In this document: positions 43,659-52,584 of the stretch, piece after piece
Layout: each line of letters starts with the position of its first letter
How positions within the stretch are numbered: the stretch's first letter is position 1
NCBI GenBank assembly: GCA_038396625.1
Contig: CP121688.1
Location: 186,001 to 250,000, forward strand
Length of the DNA: 64,000 nucleotides
Origin: G038396625 sp038396625
Lineage (GTDB): Bacteria > Bacillota > Clostridia > Peptostreptococcales > Thermotaleaceae
Reading direction: 5' to 3'
Notes under the pieces: generated by a model
The model's database searches: none
Told to the model about the DNA's origin: nothing
The model's input: only the letters and a program-made list of their open reading frames with translations
Program-made: the position numbers and the translations under genes

Positions 43659-44900
43659 ATGAAAAAATGGATTGTGACAGTACTGATATTTATTTTTTCT
43701 TTGAGTATTATAACAGGTTGTGGAAAGAGCGAGACTGAAGAAGAATCGGCGGATCTACTGGATGTACAATGGAAGGATATTGTTGCTGAAAGCAAAGGGC
43801 AGACGGTGAATATGTATATGTGGGGGGGCGATGATGCAGTCAATCGCTACATGGATGAATGGATTGCACCTCGACTGAAAGAAACATTTGATATTACATT
43901 AAATCGTGTTCCTATCAATGATGCAAAGGATATGATCAATAAGCTTTTAACAGAAAAAGAAGTAAATAAATCTGAGGGCAGCATGGATATTTTTTGGATC
44001 AATGGAGAGAACTTCAAACTGGCAAAAGAAAATAATCTGTTATGGAGAGCTTTTGCAGAAAAGTTGCCAAATTATAATGACTATGTAAATAAAGATGCAA
44101 AAGAGATCCAGTATGATTTCGGAGAGGCGACGGAAGGATTGGAAATTCCTTGGGGAAAATCACAGTTTGTTTTTATCTATGATACAGAAAAAATAAAAAC
44201 CCCACCCAAGTCTATGGAAGCATTAAAAGAATTTGTAAAGGAGAATCCCGGAAAATTTACCTATCCAGCGCCCCCGGATTTTACGGGAAGCGCCTTTATC
44301 CGTCATGCCCTATTTGAAACTACAGGAGGATATGAGCAATATCTTGCACCTTTGAATAAAGATAAGTTTCAAATACAAGCTGAATCTCTATGGGAATACT
44401 TGAATGAAATAAAACCATATCTATGGAGAGAAGGAAAAACCTATCCTGAAAGCAGTGCTAAACTCGATCAGCTGTATGAAAATGGAGAAGTGTGGATGAC
44501 AATGTCCTATAATCCAGTACATGCTGCTCGGAAAGTGAAAACAGGACAATTTTCTCCCACAACAAAAACTTTTGTGTTAGATCGAGGCACGTTGGCAAAT
44601 ACCCATTACTTAAGTATCCCTTTTAATGCCACACATAAAGCGGGAGCCATGGTGGCCATTAACTTTATGCTGTCGCCAGCCGCACAAATGACGAAATTTG
44701 ATCCCGCTCATTGGGGGGATGGAATGGCATTATCTGCGGATAAACTTTCAGCTGAAGACCAGAAGGCTTTAAACAATATCGATCGAGGAGAAGCGACCTT
44801 ATCTCCTCAAGTGTTAGAACGACACAGAATTCCTGAAATTTCTGGGGTATATGTAAATCAAATTGAAAAAGGTTGGATGGAGCATGTGGCAAAAGAATAA
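43659..44900 (+). CDS. ynjB: ABC transporter substrate-binding lipoprotein, YnjB family
   Basis: A 413-residue binding protein with lipobox SIITGC. It matches E. coli YnjB along its length: KGQTVNMYMWGGDDAVNRYM, MDIFWINGENFKLAKE, PPDFTGSAFIRH, LKPYLWREGK-like IKPYLWREGKTYPES, and NPVHAARKVKTG. YnjBCD is an uncharacterised ABC importer distantly related to spermidine and thiamine systems; the ligand is not known. AAGGAG selects ATG 43659. It overlaps the first permease gene by 17 bases. Confidence 0.92.
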   Translation: MKKWIVTVLIFIFSLSIITGCGKSETEEESADLLDVQWKDIVAESKGQTVNMYMWGGDDAVNRYMDEWIAPRLKETFDITLNRVPINDAKDMINKLLTEKEVNKSEGSMDIFWINGENFKLAKENNLLWRAFAEKLPNYNDYVNKDAKEIQYDFGEATEGLEIPWGKSQFVFIYDTEKIKTPPKSMEALKEFVKENPGKFTYPAPPDFTGSAFIRHALFETTGGYEQYLAPLNKDKFQIQAESLWEYLNEIKPYLWREGKTYPESSAKLDQLYENGEVWMTMSYNPVHAARKVKTGQFSPTTKTFVLDRGTLANTHYLSIPFNATHKAGAMVAINFMLSPAAQMTKFDPAHWGDGMALSADKLSAEDQKALNNIDRGEATLSPQVLERHRIPEISGVYVNQIEKGWMEHVAKE

Positions 44901-45774
44901 ACCGTATATTCTTATTTTTCCAGCGCTCGTTACAATTGTAGGATTGTTTGCTGGGGGGTTCTTCGAAGGGTTTCTGCAGAGCATAGGACTTACATCTTTT
45001 ATGGGTGTAAGTCGCTTTTCATTGTATGCTTATAAAAAGTTATTAAATACCTCTGAGTTTTGGGACGCTTTCCTTCTTACACTACGTATTGCTTTGATAG
45101 CTACAGGGATTTCTGCTGCCATTGGGATGCTGGTTGTATTTTGTTTGTTTTGGATGCAAAGTGAGAAAAAAGGAAGCAAGGCTCTATTATGGCAAAGATT
45201 TTTTCAAATACCTATGTTGTTTCCTTATTTGATTGCAGCCTACCTTATATTTTTAATGTGTGTACAAAGTGGCTGGATTTCTAGAATTTTTTTTCATCTA
45301 GGGCTGATTAAGAAAATGGAGGATTTTCCTATTTTGGTACATGACTCCTTTGGATGGGGCATTATTATTGCCTATGTATGGAAAACTGCACCATTTATGG
45401 TGTTGATGCTGTATCCTGCTTTGATGAAGGTAAAATTTTCATGGATTGAATTGGGCTATGTTTTCGGAGCCAATCGATTGAAATTTTTTGTTGAGGTTGT
45501 TTTTCCTTTGTTAGCACCCGTTTGGAAGATGACAAGTTTTATCGTCTTTTCCTATACGTTTTTAGCCTTTGAAATTCCTTTTTTACTAGGGGTGACCTAC
45601 CCTAAGGTACTTTCCGTATATGCGTATCAGATCTATATGAATGGGGACTTAATAGACAGACCTATGGCTATGGCGGTCAATGTATTGATTATTCTTTGTA
45701 TTGCTGTACTTGGAGGAATATGCTATATTTTAGACAGTAAGAGAGAAAAAGAGAGAGGAAAATGGAATGGGTAA
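44884..45774 (+). CDS. ABC permease, YnjC N-terminal-half homologue
   Basis: A 296-residue permease with six helices and the binding-protein-dependent (BPD) transport loop. LGYVFGANRLKFFVEVVFPL is the EAA-type coupling motif. In E. coli YnjC is a single protein of double length; here its two halves are separate genes, this being the first. ATG 44884 lies inside the end of ynjB. The second permease overlaps its stop by eight bases. Confidence 0.88.
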   Translation: MWQKNKPYILIFPALVTIVGLFAGGFFEGFLQSIGLTSFMGVSRFSLYAYKKLLNTSEFWDAFLLTLRIALIATGISAAIGMLVVFCLFWMQSEKKGSKALLWQRFFQIPMLFPYLIAAYLIFLMCVQSGWISRIFFHLGLIKKMEDFPILVHDSFGWGIIIAYVWKTAPFMVLMLYPALMKVKFSWIELGYVFGANRLKFFVEVVFPLLAPVWKMTSFIVFSYTFLAFEIPFLLGVTYPKVLSVYAYQIYMNGDLIDRPMAMAVNVLIILCIAVLGGICYILDSKREKERGKWNG

Positions 45775-46573
45775 GAAAGCAGTAGGGCTGATACTTTTTG
45801 TCTTGTTAATGGCAATTATTTTTATAGGTGTACTCCCTTTAATTTTACTGATATTGCTAAGTTTTTCAGAAGGATGGAGATGGCCTGAAATCTATCCTCA
45901 TGCTTTTGGTTTAAGGGCATGGAAATATATTTTGTTAAGTACATCTGGTACTCTAACAGCAATAAAATTGAGCCTTCAGATTGCATTGTTGACAATGATC
46001 ATGAACCTATTATTGGCTGTACCTGCTGCAGACGCACTGGGGAGATATGATTTTAAAGGTAAAAAGATAATAGAAGCCATATTGTTTATGCCTATTATTG
46101 TGCCACCTATTATTATCATGATGGGTATGTATAAGATGTTTATACGACTAAACTTAACAGAGTCCATTACAGGTGTAGTAATAGCCCATATTATTCCTAC
46201 TTTACCCTATATGATTCGTAGTGTGACAATTAGTTTTGGGAATTTAGGATTCCAGTGGGAGGAACAGGCAAAAATGTTGGGGGCTTCAAAATTTACTCGA
46301 TTTATCCATGTGATTTTTCCATTTCTACTTCCTGGAATGATAACGGGCGGAAGCTTAACCGTTTTGATTTCCTTTAGCCAATATATTATAACCGTTTTGA
46401 TTGGTGGAGGAAAAGTAGCCACCCTTCCTGTTCGGATGTTCCCTTTTATCAATGGTGGAGATACAGGTATTGGTGCGGCCTATGCCCTTATATTTGCTAT
46501 GATGGCAGTGATTACGTTATTTGTTATGGATTTATTTTTAAAACGATACTATGAAGACAAAAAAATACATTAA
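45767..46573 (+). CDS. ABC permease, YnjC C-terminal-half homologue
   Basis: A 268-residue permease with six helices. EEQAKMLGASKFTRFIHVIF is the EAA loop that contacts the ATPase. It pairs with the preceding permease to form the channel of the YnjBCD importer. GAGG lies about nine bases before ATG 45767. Confidence 0.9.
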   Translation: MGKKAVGLILFVLLMAIIFIGVLPLILLILLSFSEGWRWPEIYPHAFGLRAWKYILLSTSGTLTAIKLSLQIALLTMIMNLLLAVPAADALGRYDFKGKKIIEAILFMPIIVPPIIIMMGMYKMFIRLNLTESITGVVIAHIIPTLPYMIRSVTISFGNLGFQWEEQAKMLGASKFTRFIHVIFPFLLPGMITGGSLTVLISFSQYIITVLIGGGKVATLPVRMFPFINGGDTGIGAAYALIFAMMAVITLFVMDLFLKRYYEDKKIH

Positions 46574-46593
46574 AAAGAAAGGTTTTGTGAAAC

Positions 46594-47706
46594 ATGGATG
46601 CGTTATTTCTAAGGGAGATCAAAAAAGCATATACCACAAGTATGCAAAAGGAAAATAATTTTTTGCTTTGTATAGATGAATTAAAAATCCATGAAGGTGA
46701 ATTTTTTGGCCTCATTGGTGCTTCAGGCTGTGGCAAGACAACGCTTCTGAAAATCATTGCTGGCTTATACGCTGTAGATGAAGGACGTGTTTCTATAGGA
46801 GACTGTGATATTACCAAAATATCAGCGGAAAAAAGAGGATTGGGTATGGTTTTTCAAGAAGCATTGTTGTTCCCTCATATGACCATCGAACAAAATGTTG
46901 CCTTTGGATTAAAAATACAAAAAATGGATAAACAATTACGCAAAAAAAAGGTAAAAGAAATCCTTGAGGTTGTAGGACTAAAGGGTTTTGAAAGCCGATA
47001 CCCCTCTGAATTAAGTGGAGGACAACAGCAAAGAGTAGCCATTGCAAGAGCCATTGTATGTACACCCAAAATTTTGTTGATGGACGAACCCTTTAGTGCC
47101 CTTGATCCTACACTGAGAGAAGAGATGCGGATATTGGTTTCTGATATACACAAAAAATATAGAATTACCATTGTTTTTGTAACCCATGATCGAGAAGAGG
47201 CCTTTGCTTTGTTTGATCGCATGGCGATTATGAAAGATGGGAGGATTGTACAAATCGGATCTCCTCAAGAGCTTTATCAACAACCAGCTAATGTGTATTC
47301 TGCACAGTTTTTGGGGGTTAAGAATATATTTTATGGCAAAGTCGAAAAAAAAGTTTTTGCGCAAAAAACACTTAAAATACATTTATCCAATACAGCAAAT
47401 GACAGCCAATGTGGTTATGTGATGATGAGACCCGAAACCCTAGAAGTTATAAAAATGAAGAGAGAAGATATTACAAAGAACATCACTGAAACAGACATAC
47501 CCATACTTTGGGGAAGGATAAAGGATGATGCATTTCAGCAAGGTTTTTTGTTTCTAAAAGTTCAAGTGGGAGAGCATATTTTCTCCATTACTCAAAAATC
47601 GCCATGTAATCAGTTATTTCATATAGGAGAAGAAGTAGGGATAAAATACGATCCTAGACAAATTTGGTTTATTAAAGATCATGATGATGGAGGCACAAAA
47701 TGTTAG
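46594..47706 (+). CDS. ABC transporter ATP-binding protein, YnjD-like
   Basis: A 370-residue ATPase with Walker A GASGCGKTT, signature LSGGQQQRVAIARAI, Walker B ILLMDEPFSALDP and H-loop VFVTHDREEA. The last about 120 residues form a TOBE/OB domain (MMRPETLEVIK and later), longer than E. coli YnjD and more like PotA/FbpC. It completes the YnjBCD importer and overlaps the phosphatidyltransferase gene by seven bases. Confidence 0.9.
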   Translation: MDALFLREIKKAYTTSMQKENNFLLCIDELKIHEGEFFGLIGASGCGKTTLLKIIAGLYAVDEGRVSIGDCDITKISAEKRGLGMVFQEALLFPHMTIEQNVAFGLKIQKMDKQLRKKKVKEILEVVGLKGFESRYPSELSGGQQQRVAIARAIVCTPKILLMDEPFSALDPTLREEMRILVSDIHKKYRITIVFVTHDREEAFALFDRMAIMKDGRIVQIGSPQELYQQPANVYSAQFLGVKNIFYGKVEKKVFAQKTLKIHLSNTANDSQCGYVMMRPETLEVIKMKREDITKNITETDIPILWGRIKDDAFQQGFLFLKVQVGEHIFSITQKSPCNQLFHIGEEVGIKYDPRQIWFIKDHDDGGTKC

Positions 47707-48284
47707 ATACCTATGGAAGAAAGTATGTAACACCCCTGATTGATACGGCAGCCAAGCCATTTATTAAATTGAATATCAAAGCCAATCAAGTTACTGTTTT
47801 AGCTTTGCTGATTGGCATTTCTACAGGTTTTTTTATTTTCTTGCAGCGCCCCATTACAGCTTGTATACTGCTATGGATATCAGGTTTATTGGATGCGGTA
47901 GACGGTACTGTGGCAAGAAAAGAAAAAAATATGACAGCTTGGGGAACGTTGATGGATATCACCTTTGATCGTATAGTGGAGATGTCTGTGGTAATTGGAT
48001 TGGCGATTCAATTTCCACAGGCTAGGATGGCACTTTTAATTTTAACCATTGCCATTTTATTTTCGATGACCATTTTTTTGACGGTTGGGGCATTAACACA
48101 ACAAAAAGGTATCAAATCCTTTTATTATCAGGCAGGACTAACGGAGAGGACAGAGGGATTTATACTTTTCACTTTAATGATTTTAGTAACAAATTGTCTT
48201 GTGGGCATTACTTACATCTATGCAGTATTGGTTTTCATAACAGCACTGCAGCGAATGTTTGAAGCACGAAGATTGTTTTGCTAG
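47700..48284 (+). CDS. CDP-alcohol phosphatidyltransferase, YnjF-like
   Basis: A 194-residue integral membrane enzyme with five or six helices. The CDP-alcohol phosphotransferase motif is perfect: DAVDGTVAR, eight residues, G, three residues, D, three residues, D (residues about 61-86). It should join an alcohol to a CDP-activated lipid; the alcohol is not known for YnjF. Its place as the last gene of ynjBCD-ynjF is the same as in E. coli, which argues for a functional link with the importer. Confidence 0.9.
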   Translation: MLDTYGRKYVTPLIDTAAKPFIKLNIKANQVTVLALLIGISTGFFIFLQRPITACILLWISGLLDAVDGTVARKEKNMTAWGTLMDITFDRIVEMSVVIGLAIQFPQARMALLILTIAILFSMTIFLTVGALTQQKGIKSFYYQAGLTERTEGFILFTLMILVTNCLVGITYIYAVLVFITALQRMFEARRLFC

Positions 48285-48309
48285 AAATTATTAACAAATA
48301 ATAATTTTT
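48285..48309 (+). terminator. Weak AT-rich terminator after ynjF-like gene
   Basis: AAATTATT pairs with AATAATTT around a seven-base loop, followed by TT. The stem has no G-C pairs, so it would be weak. Confidence 0.4.
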
Positions 48310-48311
48310 AA

Positions 48312-48340
48312 TTGACTTTTATTCTAATGGATGGTACGAT
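48312..48340 (+). promoter_or_regulatory. Promoter of the purine riboswitch transcript
   Basis: TTGACT (48312-48317) and TACGAT (48335-48340) are 17 bases apart, about 30 bases before the aptamer. Confidence 0.6.
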
Positions 48341-48369
48341 ACTAAAATATGAAAATTAAACAGTCATCT

Positions 48370-48432
48370 CCATATATTTCTGATAATAAGGTTCAGAAGT
48401 TTCTACGAGAAGCCGTAAATTTCTCGCTATGG
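48370..48432 (+). ncRNA. Purine riboswitch aptamer (guanine-like, J3/1 variant)
   Basis: P1 CCATA/TATGG, P2 TTCTGA/TCAGAA with loop TAATAAGG, J2/3 GTTTCTAC, and P3 GAGAA/TTCTC with loop GCCGTAAAT fit the purine riboswitch fold. The residue aligning with xpt C74 is C (48427), which predicts guanine/hypoxanthine-type recognition. The neighbouring junction residue (A73 in xpt) is G here and could pair with the C of J2/3. The downstream gene is a purine permease. Confidence 0.85.
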
Positions 48433-48461
48433 TGAATCCAAATAGACAGCCATATATACAT

Positions 48462-48507
48462 GAATTCTGTTATCGGATGGAGCCATAATCTGATGACAGA
48501 ATTTTTA
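48462..48507 (+). terminator. Purine riboswitch expression-platform terminator
   Basis: AATTCTGTTATCGGAT pairs with ATCTGATGACAGAATT (with G-T pairs) around a nine-base loop and ends in TTTTT, just before the permease ribosome site. Confidence 0.85.
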
Positions 48508-48523
48508 TGTTTTAAGGAGGAAT

Positions 48524-49942
48524 ATGCATTTGTTACAGAAAAAGTCAAACACATTTTTGGAATCATTTTTTAAATTATCTGAGAATCACACCGACGTAAA
48601 AACAGAAGTACTTGCAGGATTTACTACATTTATTACGATGGCTTATGCACTTTTGGTAATTCCTAATATTTTGAAAATGTCAGGTATGAATGTGGCAGGA
48701 TTAAAAGGAGATGCAGCGGCAGGTCTTTCTGCCTTAAATGATCCTATCATTGCTTCGGCTTTTGCAGGGACGTGTATCGTATCGGCTGTAGGGACGCTAA
48801 TTATGGCCCTATACGCCAATTTGCCTTTTGCAGTGGCGCCGGGAATCGGACTGACGGCTTTTTTTTCTTTTAGTGTGTGCTTAACCTTGGGTTATTCTTG
48901 GCAACAGGGATTAGCAGCGGTACTGATTTCGGGCATATTATTTGTATTGATTACGGTGACCTCCATCAGAGAAAAGATTGTAGATGCATTGCCCCAAAAT
49001 ATAAAGGTAGCCATTACAGGAGGAATCGGACTATTTATTGCTTTGATTGGTCTGAAGAGTGGCGGTATTATTGTAGCAGATCCTGGCACTTTGGTGAAGT
49101 TTGGAGACTTTACAGATGCTCACGTGGTACTAACCTTGATCGGAATTGCTTTGATGGGTATTTTGATGGCAAGAAGGGTAAAAGGGGCTATGCTGCTTGC
49201 CATTCTTTTGACAACGATCATTGGGATACCAATGGGGATCACAAGTGTTGCAGGGTTGAAGTTTGTGAGTGTGCCTCCATCCATTGCTCCTACATTTATG
49301 GCTTTAGATTTCAAAGGGCTTTTGGCACATGGCGGTACGGGAATAATCGGCGCTTTGACAAGTGTCATAATGGTAGTTTTAACATTTAGCTTAGTGGATT
49401 TGTTTGATACCATCGGAACGTTGGTAGGTACGGCGCAAAAAGCCAATATGATTCAGCCAAATGGAAAAATTAAGCATATGAAAAAAGCACTTTTAACCGA
49501 CGCTGTTGCTACAACCTTTAGTGCGATGTTTGGTGTGACCACCACATCTACTTATGTGGAATCGACTGCAGGAATTGCAGAAGGAGGAAGAACAGGACTG
49601 ACAACCTTGGTAGTAGGCGTTTTATTTATTCTTTCTTTATTCTTTGGAGGGATTGTGGGCATTGTTCCAGCCCAAGCTACCGCACCCGCTTTGATTATTG
49701 TAGGTGTATTGATGATGGAATCTATGAAGGATATTAACTTTACAGATTTTAGTGAAGCCTTGCCTGCCTTTTTTACAGTAGCTATGATGCCCTTTAGTTA
49801 CAGCATTGCCAATGGTATCGCTGCTGGGATTATATTTTATCCTATTATGAAATTGAGCGTAGGAAAATACAAAGATGTCCACCCTATTATGTATTTCCTT
49901 GCAATACTATTTATTATTCGATTCTTATTATTACCTCAATAA
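48524..49942 (+). CDS. NCS2-family purine permease (AzgA/PbuG-type)
   Basis: A 472-residue transporter with about twelve to fourteen helices. TEVLAGFTTFITMAYALLVI near the N-terminus and the substrate-region motif SLVDLFDTIGTLVGTA, then ATTFSAMFGVTTTSTYVES, are typical of AzgA-like guanine/hypoxanthine/adenine permeases. The upstream purine riboswitch agrees with that. AAGGAGG precedes ATG 48524. Confidence 0.92.
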   Translation: MHLLQKKSNTFLESFFKLSENHTDVKTEVLAGFTTFITMAYALLVIPNILKMSGMNVAGLKGDAAAGLSALNDPIIASAFAGTCIVSAVGTLIMALYANLPFAVAPGIGLTAFFSFSVCLTLGYSWQQGLAAVLISGILFVLITVTSIREKIVDALPQNIKVAITGGIGLFIALIGLKSGGIIVADPGTLVKFGDFTDAHVVLTLIGIALMGILMARRVKGAMLLAILLTTIIGIPMGITSVAGLKFVSVPPSIAPTFMALDFKGLLAHGGTGIIGALTSVIMVVLTFSLVDLFDTIGTLVGTAQKANMIQPNGKIKHMKKALLTDAVATTFSAMFGVTTTSTYVESTAGIAEGGRTGLTTLVVGVLFILSLFFGGIVGIVPAQATAPALIIVGVLMMESMKDINFTDFSEALPAFFTVAMMPFSYSIANGIAAGIIFYPIMKLSVGKYKDVHPIMYFLAILFIIRFLLLPQ

Positions 49943-49970
49943 AAAAACTGCCACTATAGGTAGTTTTTTT
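49941..49970 (+). terminator. Terminator after the purine permease
   Basis: AAACTGCC pairs with GGTAGTTT around ACTATA with a run of T at 49964-49970. Confidence 0.75.
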
Positions 49971-50112
49971 AAAATGGAAAAGATCTTGACCAGGGCAGAT
50001 GGCTTTTAAGCATTGAAAAAATAAGGTATTACTGTTATGATGAAAAGGAAAGTATTGGAGCGGATATGCATAAAATGATATAGTGCTTAAAAGGAAGAAG
50101 GGGGTATGGGAA

Positions 50113-51390
50113 ATGAGATTAATCCTTTTGTCTATTCAGTGGGGCGTTTTTATTTTGGCAGGGAGTGTGGTTGCACCTATTGCGATAGGGAATGCCTTTC
50201 ATCTTTCTTTGTCTGAAATTGCGGGATTTTTACAGCGATCCTTGTTTGTGATCGGCATAGCTTCTTTATTGCAGGTATTCTTTGGTCACAGATTACCTAT
50301 TGCAGAGGGTCCGGCGGGACTTTGGTGGGGTGTATTTATGATTTTCGCAGGAGCTGCATCTGCTATGAATATAAAGTCTCAGGTAATGTTGCAAAGTTTA
50401 CAGATGGGCGTTTTTATCAGTGGAATATGTTTTTTACTGATGAGTGCTACGAAAATGATTCACACCATAAAAAAGATTTTTACACCTTTAGTTACAGGCA
50501 CTTATTTGTTTTTACTCATTGCACAATTGAGTGGCCCCTTCGTTAAAGGTATATTGGGCATAGGATATTTTATTCCTCAGATAGATGGACGGGTAGCTGT
50601 TCCTGCCCTTGCAACTTTGATTGTTACGGCTGGATTAGCCAAAAGTTCCTATCCAAAGCTTCGAAGCTTCTCTATTCTTTATGGTATTATCTTTGGATGG
50701 ATATTATTTGCAGTTTTAGGAATTACCAAACCTATCAATATGACAGTAAATCATTGGGTAGAATGGCCCGAAATTTTGGTTTGGGGAAGGCCTGTCTTTG
50801 ATATAAGTGTAGTGATTACGGCAATCATTACAGCCGTATTATTGCTTTCTAACTTGATTGCCAGCATTGAAGTTGTACAAAAATTCCTAGGAGAGCAAAC
50901 ACCGGTAGACTATAATCGTGCAGGTCTTGTAATGGGTATAAACCAAATACTAGCAAGTTTGTTTTGTACCATGGGATTTGTTCCCGTGTCTACATCTGTA
51001 GGTTTTATTAGTACCACAAAAATAAAAGAAAAGTTACCTTTTATTATAGGAAGTAGTCTCGTTTTAGGAATAAGCTTTTTTCCACCTATTACTTTGCTTG
51101 TTGCTTCCCTTCCGGTACCGGTGGGATATGCTACCACATTTTTGGCATTTACCCACTTAATTGTCTTGGCATTAAAAGAATATGGCACTGTATTACATGA
51201 TGATAATCAGCTATTGATTATCGCTGTTTCTCTTATGGTGGGTATCGGTAGTATGTTTGTTCCAGCTGAAGCTTTAAGACATTTGCCAGGTTATTTGATT
51301 TCTTTGCTAAACAATGGACTGATTCTTGGGGTGCTGACCTGTATCCTTCTTGAACAGGGTCTAAAAATAAAAGCGAATCGAGATCTTTAA
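50113..51390 (+). CDS. NCS2-family uracil/xanthine permease
   Basis: A 425-residue NCS2 permease of the nucleobase-ascorbate branch. The substrate-binding and signature regions are recognisable (IAEGPAGLWWGVFMIFAG, then MGFVPVSTSVGFISTTK), but they diverge from well-known UraA and PbuX, so the nucleobase is uncertain. It has no riboswitch of its own. AGAAGGGGG supports ATG 50113 over the upstream TTG. Its stop overlaps the end of the convergent synthetase gene. Confidence 0.82.
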   Translation: MRLILLSIQWGVFILAGSVVAPIAIGNAFHLSLSEIAGFLQRSLFVIGIASLLQVFFGHRLPIAEGPAGLWWGVFMIFAGAASAMNIKSQVMLQSLQMGVFISGICFLLMSATKMIHTIKKIFTPLVTGTYLFLLIAQLSGPFVKGILGIGYFIPQIDGRVAVPALATLIVTAGLAKSSYPKLRSFSILYGIIFGWILFAVLGITKPINMTVNHWVEWPEILVWGRPVFDISVVITAIITAVLLLSNLIASIEVVQKFLGEQTPVDYNRAGLVMGINQILASLFCTMGFVPVSTSVGFISTTKIKEKLPFIIGSSLVLGISFFPPITLLVASLPVPVGYATTFLAFTHLIVLALKEYGTVLHDDNQLLIIAVSLMVGIGSMFVPAEALRHLPGYLISLLNNGLILGVLTCILLEQGLKIKANRDL

Positions 51391-51407
51391 GAGCTAGATT
51401 CGCTTTT
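51369..51407. terminator. Shared bidirectional terminator overlapping both coding ends
   Basis: AAAAGCGAATC pairs perfectly with GATTCGCTTTT around a 17-base loop. It lies across the stop codons of the convergent genes 50113-51390 (+) and 51387-52400 (-). Confidence 0.8.
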
Positions 51408-52400
51408 GATGCTTTGTGTGTCGGTGGAATAAGGATTGCACTGACTGGTTTCCGTCACAACTTTTAAATAGATATCATGTAAATGAGGATTTTTTTGAAG
51501 AATACGATGTATCAATTGTTGTACAATGGCTATTTTTTCTGTATAAGGCTCTATGCTTAGAAGATAGGGATCTAAATATTCAGGTTTATTAAGTTTTGTA
51601 TACTTTAAAAATTTAAAAAGCATATCTGTACGGCCCATAATTAGATCTTCTTGCTTGTTAGCTGTATCAAAATGAACCTTATCGTATAAAAAAGCAGCTA
51701 ATTCATAATGATTAGAAAATACATCGTTATGCTTGGTAACTCGCATCTTCACAGCTTTTTGCAATCTCTGAAGAGCAATTTCTCCTGCAAGTACAAGACC
51801 GTTAAGCTCATCTAAGATTTCATACTCGTCTCTAGAGATTTCTTCTCGTATTGGCTTATATACAAGATCGTGTTCTACTTCTGCCCACGCATGCATTAAT
51901 ACAGAGGCTACTTGAATTTCTATGATGGCTTGCGCGTATTTTTGACTTTTATCAGGCAAGAGAGATTTTTTCAAATGAATACGGTAATGGGTAGCGCGGT
52001 ATCCAAAAAATAGTTTGGTATAGGTACTGTGATTGTGTAAGGAAGAAGTAGTGATGCTCTCAGGAAATTTTTTGATCTCTATAATCGTAAAGTTTGATTT
52101 AATAAATTTTTCAACTTCTTCTTGGTCACCAGGAAAATAAAGAGCAATTCTTACACCTGCTAGATCAATAATATCTTGATAAATCTCTTCCATACTTGCA
52201 TAATGTTTTTTTATGTTTCTTTTAATCAATTTATCCTTTAATCGATCAGGTCTTTTGGCTCTATTGGTTACAATAGCACGAATCCCTGCTTGTTCTAACT
52301 CGTTTTCGCAGATCTCGGCACATAATTTTGCAGATTCTTGATAAAAGTGAAGCTCTTTGATATATTGTTGTAGAAATTTTTCTATGATTCCATGACTCAT
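51387..52400 (-). CDS. RelA/SpoT-domain (p)ppGpp synthetase-like protein
   Basis: A 337-residue cytoplasmic protein with a RelA_SpoT nucleotidyltransferase domain (about 55-200). VTNRAKRPDRLKDKLIKR begins the domain; the conserved IIDLAGVRIALYFPGD, FFGYRATHYRIHL and IEIQVASVLMHAWAEVEHD stretches hold the catalytic Asp and Glu residues. It lacks HD hydrolase, TGS and ACT domains, so it is a small alarmone synthetase type with a longer C-terminus than YjbM/YwaC. AAGGATTC precedes ATG 52400. It stands alone. Confidence 0.85.
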   Translation of the reverse strand: MSHGIIEKFLQQYIKELHFYQESAKLCAEICENELEQAGIRAIVTNRAKRPDRLKDKLIKRNIKKHYASMEEIYQDIIDLAGVRIALYFPGDQEEVEKFIKSNFTIIEIKKFPESITTSSLHNHSTYTKLFFGYRATHYRIHLKKSLLPDKSQKYAQAIIEIQVASVLMHAWAEVEHDLVYKPIREEISRDEYEILDELNGLVLAGEIALQRLQKAVKMRVTKHNDVFSNHYELAAFLYDKVHFDTANKQEDLIMGRTDMLFKFLKYTKLNKPEYLDPYLLSIEPYTEKIAIVQQLIHRILQKNPHLHDIYLKVVTETSQCNPYSTDTQSIKSESSS

Positions 52401-52584
52401 GGGAATGAATCCTTTCTTGTGGGTTTTGTCTATACTTCTATTATATAGGAGATAAGGATAAATGGGGAATGGGAGATATGTTTTTTAGAAAATATAAATA
52501 AATGAAATGATGTGAATTTTGAAGGAAAATCATGAGAGATATAGAATTAATAAGATAAATGAAATTTTAATTGGAGGAGTTTTT

